Shown: positions 33,237-41,944 of the stretch, one piece after another
Numbering within the stretch: position 1 is the first letter of the stretch
Layout: the number at the start of each line of letters is the position of its first letter
Assembly: GCA_017525855.1 (NCBI GenBank)
Contig: JAFXSE010000118.1
Location: 1 to 64,000 of the forward strand
Origin: Bacilli bacterium
GTDB taxonomy: Bacteria > Bacillota > Bacilli > RF39 > UBA660
Reading direction: 5' to 3'
Length of the DNA stretch: 64,000 nt
The notes under the pieces: generated by a model
Databases searched by the model: none
What the model was told of the DNA's origin: nothing
What the model saw: the letters and a program-made list of their open reading frames with translations, nothing else
Position numbers and translations under genes: made by a program

Positions 33237-34100
33237 ATGAACGAAAATAAAACTAATATTAACTGGTATCCTGGCCACATGGCTAAGACTAAAAGACAAA
33301 TTAGTGAGCAATTAAACTTAATAGATGTTGTATATGAAGTTATTGATTCTCGCATGCCAAAGTCATCTAAAATTAATGATATTGATGATTTAATTAAAAA
33401 TAAAAAAAGAATACTAATTATGACTAAGAGTGATTTATGTGATAGTAACAAAACTAATAAATTTGTTAAACATTATGAAAAACTTGGATATAATGTTTTA
33501 CAATTTGATTTACAAAATTGTAAGAATTTGGAGCCCTTAATTAGTTTAACAGAAAAAATAATGGAAGAGGAGTTTTTAAAAATGACTCAAAAAGGGCTTT
33601 CCAAAAGACCAATTAGAGTCTTAGTAGTAGGTGTACCAAACGTTGGAAAAAGTACTCTAATAAATAGACTAGTTGGGCAAAATAAGGCAGGCGTTGGAAG
33701 TAAAGCCGGATTTACCAAACAACTTTCTTGGATTAGAGTAAATAAAAATATTGAATTGTTAGATTCTCCAGGTATATTATGGCCAAAATTTGAAGATCAA
33801 AATGAAGCTCATATACTTGCTAGCTTGTCTTCAATAAAAGATGATATCGTAGATAGTTTCGATTTAAGTAGTTTTATTATAAGAACTATGTATAAACTAT
33901 ATCCAAAACAATTAGAAGAAAGATATGGAATAACTGAAATTAGTGAAGACTTAATAGAAGAATATGATATAATCGGAAGAAAAAGAGGTGCACTTAAAAA
34001 AGGTGGACTTACTGATTATGACAAAGTAAGTACAATAATTATTCAAGACTTACAAACTGGAAGGTTAGGTAAAGTTACGTTTGATGATATAGAAGATTAA
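33237..34100 (+). CDS. rbgA: Ribosome biogenesis GTPase RbgA (YlqF)
   Basis: 287 residues. Begins MNENKTNINWYPGHMAKTKRQI, the family opening. GTPase motifs are circularly permuted: G4 as MTKSDLCD precedes G1 GVPNVGKSTLINRL and G3 LDSPGILWP. RbgA matures the 50S subunit. Its ribosome binding site, ATG and first ~10 codons (33221-33267) are the sequence repeated thirteen times upstream; only here does NINW continue into YPGHM. No close promoter lies directly upstream, so expression probably depends on the array. rnhB follows. Confidence 0.95.
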   Translation: MNENKTNINWYPGHMAKTKRQISEQLNLIDVVYEVIDSRMPKSSKINDIDDLIKNKKRILIMTKSDLCDSNKTNKFVKHYEKLGYNVLQFDLQNCKNLEPLISLTEKIMEEEFLKMTQKGLSKRPIRVLVVGVPNVGKSTLINRLVGQNKAGVGSKAGFTKQLSWIRVNKNIELLDSPGILWPKFEDQNEAHILASLSSIKDDIVDSFDLSSFIIRTMYKLYPKQLEERYGITEISEDLIEEYDIIGRKRGALKKGGLTDYDKVSTIIIQDLQTGRLGKVTFDDIED

Positions 34101-34151
34101 TTATCTTCTTTTTGTTTTTAAAATGTGTTATTATAAATTTGGGTGTTTATT

Positions 34152-34772
34152 ATGGAAGATAATTATAAATATGAAAGAGAACTTAGAGAGCAAGGAATAA
34201 ACTTAATTGCGGGGGTAGATGAAGTAGGACGAGGCCCATTAGTTGGTCCAGTTGTTGCTGCATGCGTAGTTTTACCTGAAAAATTTAATTTAGAAGGCCT
34301 TACTGATTCTAAAAAACTAAGTGAAAAAAAACGTGATTTCTTTTTTGAAGAAATAAAAAAACAGGCTCTAGGAATTGGCATTGGTATAATTGATGAAGAA
34401 ATAATTGATGAAGTAAATATCTATGAAGCAACAAAACTTGCCATGAAAAAAGCAATAGAAAACTGTAATATTAAACCAGAACATATCTTAATTGATGCAA
34501 TGCCACTTAACCTTGAAATACCAACTACATCTATTATAAAAGGAGATTTAAAAAGTATAACAATATCAGCTGCTAGTGTTATAGCTAAAGTAACAAGAGA
34601 TAAAATGATGTATGAATTAGATAAAAAATATCCTATGTATAATTTTAAAGGTAATAAAGGTTATCCTACTAAAGCACACGTTGAAGCAATAAAAAAATAT
34701 GGGATAATTAAAGAACATAGAAAAACTTATGGGCCAGTAAGAGATTATATTTTAGAAAGTGGTGAAAAATAA
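34152..34772 (+). CDS. rnhB: Ribonuclease HII
   Basis: 206 residues from ATG 34152 (GTG 34143 also in frame). Active-site motifs: [18 protein letters not shown] (DEVGRG), ILIDAMPL, and [15 protein letters not shown]. Removes RNA from RNA-DNA hybrids and misincorporated ribonucleotides. The rbgA-rnhB order is the conserved one. Confidence 0.93.
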   Translation: MEDNYKYERELREQGINLIAGVDEVGRGPLVGPVVAACVVLPEKFNLEGLTDSKKLSEKKRDFFFEEIKKQALGIGIGIIDEEIIDEVNIYEATKLAMKKAIENCNIKPEHILIDAMPLNLEIPTTSIIKGDLKSITISAASVIAKVTRDKMMYELDKKYPMYNFKGNKGYPTKAHVEAIKKYGIIKEHRKTYGPVRDYILESGEK

Positions 34773-34773
34773 T

Positions 34774-36159
34774 ATGTATGATATAGTAATAATTGGGGCA
34801 GGACCAGCAGGTCTATTTGCAGCTTATGAACTTATTGAGAATAATAAAAAATTAAAAATTGCTTTAATCGATGAAGGTAAAAAAGCAGAGAAAAGATTTT
34901 GCCCAATGAATCAAAAAAATACAAAATGTGTGAATTGCAAACCTTGTAATATTTTATCAGGTTATGGTGGAGCCGGTACTTTTTCAGATGGTAAACTTAA
35001 TTTTATTCCTAAATTAGGTAAAAGTGATTTATATAAATATATGTCAATTAGTGAAGCAGAAGATCTAATTAATTATACCGAAGAAGTATTTAATAAATTT
35101 GGAATGGATAGTGATATTTATCCTACTAACATGGATGAAGCTTTAAAAATTAAAGAAAAAATAGCCAAAAATGGAGCCAATCTCCTTATTATTAAACAAA
35201 AACATCTAGGAAGTGATAAATTACCAGGTTATATTGAAAATTTCACTAAGTATTTAGAAAAAAAGGGTGTTACTACAATAGCTGAAGCTCATTGTAAAAC
35301 AATTAAAAAAGAAAATAATAAATATAGTATTATATATACTAAGAACAATACCGAAGAAACATTAGCGGCAAAAAAAGTAATAGTAGCCCCAGGAAGAACT
35401 GGAGCTAAATGGGTACAAAATCTTGCCCAGGAATTAAAAATTCCATATACATCACAAAGTATTGAAATAGGTGTTAGAGTAGAAGTAAGAAAAGAAATAC
35501 TAGAAGAATTAACAAATGTTATATATGACCCTACTATTTTTATTGAAACCAAAACGTATGATGATCAAATAAGAACATTCTGTACTAATCCTGGTGGATT
35601 TGTTGCTAAAGAAAACTACTATGGTTATATTTGTGTGAATGGGCATGCATTAAAAGATAAAAAAAGTAACAATTCCAATTTTGCATTTATATCAAAGGTT
35701 AATTTAACAGAACCTGTAACTAATACCCGCGAATATGGTGAAGCAATAGCAAAAATTGCAAATACTCTAGGTGGTGGCAAACCTATCGTTCAAACACTAA
35801 AGGATTTAAGAAGAGGAAGAAGATCAACAGATAAAAGAATTCAAAAAGGCTTTATTGAACCAACTTTAAAAGACTATGTAGCTGGAGATTTAGCCCTAGT
35901 TTTACCTCATCGTATAATTACAAACATTCTAGAAGGGTTAGAAGTATTAGATAAAATAATACCAGGTGTTAATAATGGAGAAACTCTACTTTATGGACCT
36001 GAAATAAAATTCTTTAGTAATGAGATAGAAACAGATAATAATATGAAATTATTAAATGAAGATATTTATTTTATTGGAGACGGAGCAGGTAAAGCAGGAA
36101 ATATAGTCACAGCTGCAGCTACCGGTTTAGTAGCAGCCAGAGATATTTTAAAAAAATAA
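34774..36159 (+). CDS. FAD-dependent oxidoreductase (NAD-utilizing dehydrogenase-like)
   Basis: 461 residues from ATG 34774, one base after rnhB. Dinucleotide-binding motif YDIVIIGAGPAGLFAAYEL at the N-terminus, Cys cluster CPMNQKNTKCVNCKPCNILSGYGGAGTFSDGK (~48-80) typical of the family often annotated as NAD(FAD)-utilizing dehydrogenases, and a C-terminal FAD motif YFIGDGAGKAGNIVTAAATGLVAA. Substrate unknown. It occupies the place of dprA in the rnhB-dprA-topA order of many Bacilli. Confidence 0.85.
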   Translation: MYDIVIIGAGPAGLFAAYELIENNKKLKIALIDEGKKAEKRFCPMNQKNTKCVNCKPCNILSGYGGAGTFSDGKLNFIPKLGKSDLYKYMSISEAEDLINYTEEVFNKFGMDSDIYPTNMDEALKIKEKIAKNGANLLIIKQKHLGSDKLPGYIENFTKYLEKKGVTTIAEAHCKTIKKENNKYSIIYTKNNTEETLAAKKVIVAPGRTGAKWVQNLAQELKIPYTSQSIEIGVRVEVRKEILEELTNVIYDPTIFIETKTYDDQIRTFCTNPGGFVAKENYYGYICVNGHALKDKKSNNSNFAFISKVNLTEPVTNTREYGEAIAKIANTLGGGKPIVQTLKDLRRGRRSTDKRIQKGFIEPTLKDYVAGDLALVLPHRIITNILEGLEVLDKIIPGVNNGETLLYGPEIKFFSNEIETDNNMKLLNEDIYFIGDGAGKAGNIVTAAATGLVAARDILKK

Positions 36160-36212
36160 AAAATTAGAATATTTTTAAAATTATAATTATAATATAAATG
36201 TATAGAAAATAA

Positions 36213-36241
36213 TTGACAAATTTATCTATAATCTGTATAAA
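36213..36241 (+). promoter_or_regulatory. SigA promoter of topA
   Basis: Consensus TTGACA, 17-nt spacer, TATAAA. Confidence 0.75.
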
Positions 36242-36263
36242 TGTATAAGTAAGGAGTGGTCTC

Positions 36264-38297
36264 ATGTCAAAGAAACTAGTAATTGTAGAAAGCCCTAGTA
36301 AAAGTAAAACAATAGAAAAGTATTTAGGCAATGATTACAAAGTAGTCTCAAGTAAAGGTCACATTAGAGATTTATCGACAAAAGGAAAATATGGTTTAGG
36401 TGTAGACATAGAAGATGGCTTTAAACCAGACTATATTGCCATTAAAGGAAAAGCAAATCTTATTAAAGAATTAAAAAAAGATGTAAAAGATGCAAGTTTT
36501 GTATATCTTGCAACAGACCCTGACCGTGAAGGAGAAGCAATAAGCTGGCACTTAAAAGATACTTTAGGAATTAAGGATAATTCTTACAGCAGAGTTTTAT
36601 TTCATGAAATTACTAAAGATAAAGTAATTGATGCAATAAATAATCCAACTGTAATTGATGACAATCTAGTAAAAAGCCAAGAAACAAGAAGAATATTAGA
36701 TCGTATTATTGGTTTTAGACTTAGTAAACTATTACAATCTAAAATAGGTGCCAAAAGTGCAGGACGTGTACAAAGTGTTGCCCTAAAACTTATTGTTGAC
36801 CGTGAAAGAGAAATTGCTGCATTTAATTCAGAAGAATATTGGACTATAAAATCAAAATTTCCAACACCAGAGTTTGAAGCTAATTTATTTAAATATAAAG
36901 AAGAAGATGTTGAATTAAAAAGTGAAGAAGATGCAAATAAAGTTATAGAATCTTTATCAGATGAGTATAAGGTAGAAAATATTGAAAAAAAAGAACAGCT
37001 TAAAAAGAGTAAGTTCCCTTTTATTACTAGTACATTACAACAAGAAGCATCAACAAAGCTAGGTTTTCCTGCTAAAAAGACAATGTCACTTGCTCAAAAA
37101 CTATATGAAGGTATAGATTTAGGTGATGAAACGGTAGGTTTAATTACTTACATGAGAACAGATTCAATTAGATTAAGTGAAGAATATACAAAAAGTGCTT
37201 ATAAATACATCATAGATAATTATGGGAAACAATACAGTGGTTATATAAAAAAAGCAAAGAAAACCGATAATGTTCAAGATGCACACGAAGCAATCAGGCC
37301 TACTAGTATTTTAAGAGAACCAAGTAAAGTAAAAAGCTATCTTACACCAGATGAATATAAATTATATAGAATGATTTATATAAGAACATTATCATCATTA
37401 ATGGCAGATGCTAAAGTAAATAAAACTACTGTTGTTCTAAACAATAATAATTATAAATTTAAAGTAACTGGTCAAGAACTAATTTTCGATGGTTATTTAA
37501 AGCTATATAAAGATTATGAATCATCTGAAGATGTAATTTTACCAGTATTAGAAGAAAATAAAATATATAAAACAACAATAGTAGAAAAAGAGCAACATTT
37601 CACTAAACCACCAGCAAGATATTCAGAAGCAAAACTAATTAAAGAAATGGAAGAATTAGGAATAGGAAGACCAAGTACATATGCTAAAATAATAGATACG
37701 TTAAAAGAAAGAGATTATGTTATTTTAGAAGATAAAAAGTTTAAACCAACAGAAATTGGAATAGAAACTACAGATAAATTACAAGAATTTTTCTCTGATT
37801 TAATAAATGTTAAATATACAGCTAATATGGAAAATGACTTGGACTTAGTAGCTGCTGGAGGTAAGGTTTGGAACAAAGTTTTAGAAGAGTTTTATAAATT
37901 ATTTGAACCACGTGTAAAAAATGCTTTTGGTGAAATGGAGAAGAAAGCTCCAACAGAAACCGGTGAAAAATGTCCTGAATGTGGTAATCCATTAGTTATT
38001 AGAAAAGGACGATATGGTGAATTTACAGCATGTAGTAATTATCCAGAATGCAAATATATTAAAAAAGAAGAAAAGAAAATAGTTGAGATAATGGACTGTC
38101 CTGAATGCGGTGGCAAAATAATAGAAAAGACAACTCGAAAAGGCAAAATTTTCTATGGCTGTAACAATTACCCAAAATGTAGTTTTGCATCATGGGATAA
38201 ACCTCTACCTGATGTTTGCCCTAACTGTGGTAAGTATTTGATTGAAAAAAATGGTAAAATTAAATGTAGTAATTGTGAATATATAAAAAGTGAATAA
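36264..38297 (+). CDS. topA: DNA topoisomerase I
   Basis: 677 residues, type IA. Toprim domain 1-~115 (KLVIVESPSKSKTIEKYLG, ATDPDREGEAISWHL). Catalytic Tyr296 in GLITYMRTDSIRL. C-terminal zinc ribbons: CPECGNPLVIRKGRYGEFTAC, CPECGGKIIEKTTRKG and a shorter CPNCGKYLIEKNGKIKCSNC. Relaxes negative supercoils. Own promoter and strong terminator. Confidence 0.97.
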   Translation: MSKKLVIVESPSKSKTIEKYLGNDYKVVSSKGHIRDLSTKGKYGLGVDIEDGFKPDYIAIKGKANLIKELKKDVKDASFVYLATDPDREGEAISWHLKDTLGIKDNSYSRVLFHEITKDKVIDAINNPTVIDDNLVKSQETRRILDRIIGFRLSKLLQSKIGAKSAGRVQSVALKLIVDREREIAAFNSEEYWTIKSKFPTPEFEANLFKYKEEDVELKSEEDANKVIESLSDEYKVENIEKKEQLKKSKFPFITSTLQQEASTKLGFPAKKTMSLAQKLYEGIDLGDETVGLITYMRTDSIRLSEEYTKSAYKYIIDNYGKQYSGYIKKAKKTDNVQDAHEAIRPTSILREPSKVKSYLTPDEYKLYRMIYIRTLSSLMADAKVNKTTVVLNNNNYKFKVTGQELIFDGYLKLYKDYESSEDVILPVLEENKIYKTTIVEKEQHFTKPPARYSEAKLIKEMEELGIGRPSTYAKIIDTLKERDYVILEDKKFKPTEIGIETTDKLQEFFSDLINVKYTANMENDLDLVAAGGKVWNKVLEEFYKLFEPRVKNAFGEMEKKAPTETGEKCPECGNPLVIRKGRYGEFTACSNYPECKYIKKEEKKIVEIMDCPECGGKIIEKTTRKGKIFYGCNNYPKCSFASWDKPLPDVCPNCGKYLIEKNGKIKCSNCEYIKSE

Positions 38298-38314
38298 ATA
38301 TAATTTTAAAAAAG

Positions 38315-38337
38315 CTTGAGATAATCTCAAGTTTTTT
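38315..38337 (+). terminator. Terminator after topA
   Basis: CTTGAGA / TCTCAAG, TAA loop, T6. Confidence 0.9.
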
Positions 38338-38418
38338 ATTTTCAAAAAATATAAGTATTAATTCCTTTTGTTTTACATTTTATAATAATTATGATATATT
38401 TTAAAGAAGGAGAATACT

Positions 38419-39324
38419 ATGAAAAAATATAATTTATGCCTTTATTATTCATCTAAAGTATATAGACCAATTATTGATAAAGATTTTTTTGATTTTAAAG
38501 AAATAGATGAATATACAATGAATTATTTTGATGAATCAGACTTTCGTAATGAACATTTAGGAGATATAGTATGTATTCAGAATCTATACAGAGACTATAT
38601 AAGAGCTATAAAAAATCCTCTTCACAGAAACGGTAAAATTGTTATTGTGACAGAAGACGAGAATGGTGTTTCATATATTAAACCTCTATACAAGTCAAAT
38701 CATGCTCTTTCATCTCCAAAAAAACTATTTAATACTATAATTGAAAAGTTAAAAAGAGAAAATAATAATGAAGTATTAGTTGACTTTATAAACAAGTTTA
38801 GAGGAGATTTTTATACTGAATATAACCAGTATAGAGGTATTAACAAAATGAAAAATGCCCTATATTATCATGAACATATAAATCCAACCAGTGGAACTGA
38901 AAAGCCCCCTTATGAAAGATTACTTAGCATTATAAAAGAAACATTATTTTTATCATATGATAAAACAAATGATACGACAAGCGATATAAAATATTTTAAG
39001 AGTAGAATGATGAATGACTATTTAGATAATAGATGCTTTACGTCGATAGAAATTAATTCTAAAATAATTGAAAAATGTTCTAAAACAAAACTAAAAAAGA
39101 AAGATTCAAAAAAGATATCAGAAACACAGGAAGTAAATAAAAATAGTATTCAATCAAGCATTGAAAAAGCACACTCTGAATTTATCGAAAGAGTTATAAC
39201 AGACGCCTACAAAAGTGGAAGAGAACCATCATTGTTAGATTTTGCTAGAGATGAATATTGGGCATACATTGAGTTTTTTGAAGAGTATGAAGAGTATTGT
39301 AAAAAGAAAGGTAATAGTAAATAA
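38419..39324 (+). CDS. Unknown soluble protein
   Basis: 301 residues, no membrane span. Not recognised. N-terminal alpha/beta part (KKYNLCLYYSSKVYRPIIDKDFFDF, IVIVTEDENGVSYIKPLY), a Lys-rich linker near 225-245, and an acidic helical C-terminus (YWAYIEFFEEYEEYCKKKG). GAAGGAG precedes ATG. xerC starts 2 nt after its stop, so it belongs to that operon. Confidence 0.65.
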   Translation: MKKYNLCLYYSSKVYRPIIDKDFFDFKEIDEYTMNYFDESDFRNEHLGDIVCIQNLYRDYIRAIKNPLHRNGKIVIVTEDENGVSYIKPLYKSNHALSSPKKLFNTIIEKLKRENNNEVLVDFINKFRGDFYTEYNQYRGINKMKNALYYHEHINPTSGTEKPPYERLLSIIKETLFLSYDKTNDTTSDIKYFKSRMMNDYLDNRCFTSIEINSKIIEKCSKTKLKKKDSKKISETQEVNKNSIQSSIEKAHSEFIERVITDAYKSGREPSLLDFARDEYWAYIEFFEEYEEYCKKKGNSK

Positions 39325-39326
39325 TA

Positions 39327-40226
39327 ATGAAAGAAAACGTAGAAAAGTTTTTGGATTATTTAAAATATCAACGTAATTATTCAGATTATACTATTACAAG
39401 TTATCATGAAGATTTACAGATTTATGAAAACTATTTAAAAAGAGAATATCTAGATTATAAAACAATAAAGTATAATGATTTGCGACTTTATTTAAGATAT
39501 TTAAAAGAAGAAAAAAAAGAAAAAAATTCTTCTATCTGTCGTAATTTGAGTGCTTTAAGGACCTTTTATAATTATTTATTGACTAAAGAAATTATTAGCT
39601 CTAATCCATTTATATATATTAATGGCCCTAAAAAAGAAAAAAGATTACCACGATATTTTGAATATAATGAATTAGAGGAACTATTTAAAGTTCCAGACTT
39701 AAAAACACCATTAGGACAAAGAAATAGACTAATACTTGAACTGTTATATGCAACAGGTATGCGCGTTGGAGAGTTAGTTAATATTAAATTAAAAGATATA
39801 AATATGAATGATGAAACTATTATTATATTAGGTAAAGGTAACAAAGAACGGATTGCTCATTTTGGTGAATATGCCAAAGATATTATGGAACAATATCTAA
39901 ATGATGGATATAAAACTTTAAATACTAATAATTTAGATTATCTGCTTATTAATAATATTCACACTAAACTTACAGAACGAGGAGTAAGAGATATTCTTGA
40001 TAACATTATAAAAAAGACTGATATAAGCAAGCATATATCACCACATATGCTAAGACATACTTTTGCAACCCATCTTCTAAATGAGGGATGTGATATATTA
40101 AGTGTTCAAAAGTTATTAGGACACGAAAGTATATCAGCGACGGGAATATATACACATGTTACAACTGAACAACTCAAAAGTGTTTATTATAAAAATTTTC
40201 CAAGAGCTAAAATGAAAAACAAATAA
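39327..40226 (+). CDS. xerC: Tyrosine recombinase, XerC/CodV-like
   Basis: 299 residues. N-terminal SAM-like core-binding domain (FLDYLKYQRNYSDYTITSYHEDL) and C-terminal catalytic domain with Arg in ATGMRVGELV, His-Arg in HMLRHTFATHLL, His in LGHESISATGIYTHV and Tyr in that last segment, so the R-K-H-R-H-Y set looks complete. Probably chromosome dimer resolution at dif, as topA-xerC linkage suggests. Not adjacent to the cassette array; a role there is possible but unsupported. Confidence 0.88.
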   Translation: MKENVEKFLDYLKYQRNYSDYTITSYHEDLQIYENYLKREYLDYKTIKYNDLRLYLRYLKEEKKEKNSSICRNLSALRTFYNYLLTKEIISSNPFIYINGPKKEKRLPRYFEYNELEELFKVPDLKTPLGQRNRLILELLYATGMRVGELVNIKLKDINMNDETIIILGKGNKERIAHFGEYAKDIMEQYLNDGYKTLNTNNLDYLLINNIHTKLTERGVRDILDNIIKKTDISKHISPHMLRHTFATHLLNEGCDILSVQKLLGHESISATGIYTHVTTEQLKSVYYKNFPRAKMKNK

Positions 40227-40239
40227 AAAGAGGTATATT

Positions 40240-40455
40240 ATGGATATAGAATTTAATTCTCAGGAAGAGTTATATATTAGAGTAAAACCAGCACTAAAAA
40301 GTAAAGTAAATGAATTAAAAAGACATGGAATAAAAATTGATGAAATAGAGCTTTGGAATTTTCTTTCGGACAAAGTATTTAAAACCAGTACTTTTTTAAC
40401 ATTAGCCGATATTGTAAGTATTATTATGCATATAAATGCAGATGATCTTAATTAA
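40240..40455 (+). CDS. ComN-like post-transcriptional regulator
   Basis: 71 residues: SQEELYIRVKPALKSKVNELKRHGI is the family signature, followed by WNFLSDKVFKTSTFLTLADIVSIIM. B. subtilis ComN controls comE mRNA. Fourteen nt after xerC with AGAGGTA. Assignment by short-motif similarity. Confidence 0.7.
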   Translation: MDIEFNSQEELYIRVKPALKSKVNELKRHGIKIDEIELWNFLSDKVFKTSTFLTLADIVSIIMHINADDLN

Positions 40456-40546
40456 TATGTCAAATTAAGTAAAAAAAAATAAAAAAAATATAATATCATA
40501 AAGGAATTTAAAAATTCATGCTAAAATTAATACAAGAGGTGTTGAA

Positions 40547-41827
40547 GTGAAGTCCGAAAAAAATAATAAAACTAGAGTTATAATATTATTCATATTATTA
40601 GTCATAGTAATTGGTTATTCATATATTAATACAAAACATAAATTAAATCAAAAAGATAATTCTTTATATAAAAAAGTATCAATTAAATTAGAAAATATTA
40701 AAATGGAAAAAGGAAGTATAGAGCCTTTAAAAGATATTGAAATTAAGAATAATGATGAGGTAGATTTTTATATTGATTTAAAAAATAAGAATGATTATTA
40801 TAGTTTTACAATAGATGTAGTAAATAATGAGCCAAAAAATATAATGCTATCTCATCTTTATAATACAAGTTTAACCAAAGAGCAAGAAAAGTATATTGAA
40901 TATAACATTACTTATAATGATAAAACCGAAATTAAACCTGGAGATTTATTAAAAGCAGGTAAAAAAGAAACATATAGAGTAATGGTTAAGTATAAGGATA
41001 ATGTTGATTTAAATAAGCATTTTGATACAAACTTTTCACTAAGTTTTTCACTCGATTTTGTAAAAGCCGATAGTACTGCAACAGAAATAAAGCATAAACC
41101 ATTTAAAGTTAAACTAGGAGATTACATTAATATGGTACCAGATACTACTACAATACCAATTGATACTTCAAAAACTGGATATACCAATGAACAAGATGTT
41201 ATAAACCCTAAAGAATTAACACTATGGAGAGTAATAAAAATAAACTCTGATAATACTATTGATATAGTATCAGAAAATGTATCTACTGCTGAAGTCTATT
41301 TTGAAGGTCAAACTGGATATTTAAACTATGTAGGTTATTTAAATTCTTTAGCGAAAAATTATGAAAATAATAAATATACAATAGCATCAAGAATTGTAGG
41401 TTTTAATAATCAAACAAAATATATTACAAATACTTCTATGTTTACAACTAAGGTACCTTGGAGATATTCAACCACTACTAATGATAACGAAAGCTTAGGT
41501 GGTGGAGATATCTTACATATTTCAGATATTAACTTGATTAATGAAGCTCTTAATACATTAAAATGTAATAATTTAAACCAAGAAGCAGCAACATATTGGA
41601 TTGCATCACGTTACTATTATTATAGAAATACAAATAACTATTATTGGAATTATAGATATATTGATACAAACGGTAGAGAAGATTTTGATAATTTGTACTA
41701 TGTAAGAAATGCTAAATTTCAAAGTAGAGCAGCAAAAGCTTCTTTAAGACCAATATTAACATTAAAATCTGGTATATCTGGTATATTAGGAAATGGAACT
41801 AAAGAAGACCCTTATATATTAAACTAA
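40547..41827 (+). CDS. Membrane-anchored surface protein, paralogue of the protein at 1-1276
   Basis: 426 residues, GTG start 40547 with AGAGGTG. N-terminal anchor at ~8-25 (TRVIILFILLVIVIGYSYI). Beta-rich middle with VDFYIDLKNKNDYYSFTIDVVN and YRVMVKYKDNVDL, alignable by eye with the partial protein at the left edge. C-terminal region with WIASRYYYYRNTNNYYWNYR and RPILTLKSGISGILGNG. Function unknown; probably cell-envelope. Confidence 0.7.
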   Translation: MKSEKNNKTRVIILFILLVIVIGYSYINTKHKLNQKDNSLYKKVSIKLENIKMEKGSIEPLKDIEIKNNDEVDFYIDLKNKNDYYSFTIDVVNNEPKNIMLSHLYNTSLTKEQEKYIEYNITYNDKTEIKPGDLLKAGKKETYRVMVKYKDNVDLNKHFDTNFSLSFSLDFVKADSTATEIKHKPFKVKLGDYINMVPDTTTIPIDTSKTGYTNEQDVINPKELTLWRVIKINSDNTIDIVSENVSTAEVYFEGQTGYLNYVGYLNSLAKNYENNKYTIASRIVGFNNQTKYITNTSMFTTKVPWRYSTTTNDNESLGGGDILHISDINLINEALNTLKCNNLNQEAATYWIASRYYYYRNTNNYYWNYRYIDTNGREDFDNLYYVRNAKFQSRAAKASLRPILTLKSGISGILGNGTKEDPYILN

Positions 41828-41831
41828 AATA

Positions 41832-41854
41832 AGTCATGTTGAACATGGCTTTTT
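41832..41854 (+). terminator. Terminator after the surface protein gene
   Basis: AGTCATG / CATGGCT (one G-U), TTGAA loop, T5. Confidence 0.75.
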
Positions 41855-41881
41855 ACTTTCTATTATTCTTTTAATAAATTC

Positions 41882-41910
41882 TTTTCAAATAAATAAATTT
41901 TAGATATAAT
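41882..41910 (+). promoter_or_regulatory. Promoter of secDF
   Basis: TTTTCA, 17 nt, TATAAT; GGAGGTG upstream of ATG 41945. Confidence 0.6.
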
Positions 41911-41944
41911 TAATATGTAGTTCGCTTTTGGAGGTGTTTACAAT

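Larger units (their letters stand above)
13500..33267 (+). mobile_element. Tandem gene-cassette array anchored at the rbgA 5' end
   Basis: About 20 kb of + strand cargo separates lepB/zinc-ribbon from rbgA. Thirteen direct-repeat modules (15867, 16499, 17894, 18499, 19541, 21653, 22309, 23054, 24818, 25695, 26453, 28493, 32028) each begin with a ~50-bp copy of the rbgA translation start (AAAGGAGTTGATCCAA-ATG and codons for NENKTNINW); rbgA at 33237 is the fourteenth. Homology to rbgA stops after the Trp codon (AACTGGT), where each module continues into its own spacer. One to three unrelated genes lie between successive modules. The left limit is uncertain: genes from 13509 to 15891 lie before the first module and may be one cassette or plain flank. 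No intact dedicated recombinase is present; two serine recombinase remnants are. Confidence 0.8.

Noticed and set aside
15867..33267. CRISPR array
   Set aside because: The repeats are regular direct repeats, but they are ~50-250 bp and the intervals contain whole genes; no cas genes.
13500..33267. Classical integron
   Set aside because: No IntI-type integrase or attI, and the repeat is derived from rbgA. GTTAAAC matches the loose GTTRRRY core in some modules, but such short degenerate matches are expected by chance.
13500..33267. Prophage or conjugative element
   Set aside because: No capsid, terminase, relaxase or type IV secretion genes; the cargo is single metabolic or unknown genes.
39327..40226. 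The tyrosine recombinase as the array's recombinase
   Set aside because: It lies outside the array in the conserved topA-xerC setting and looks like the housekeeping Xer protein.
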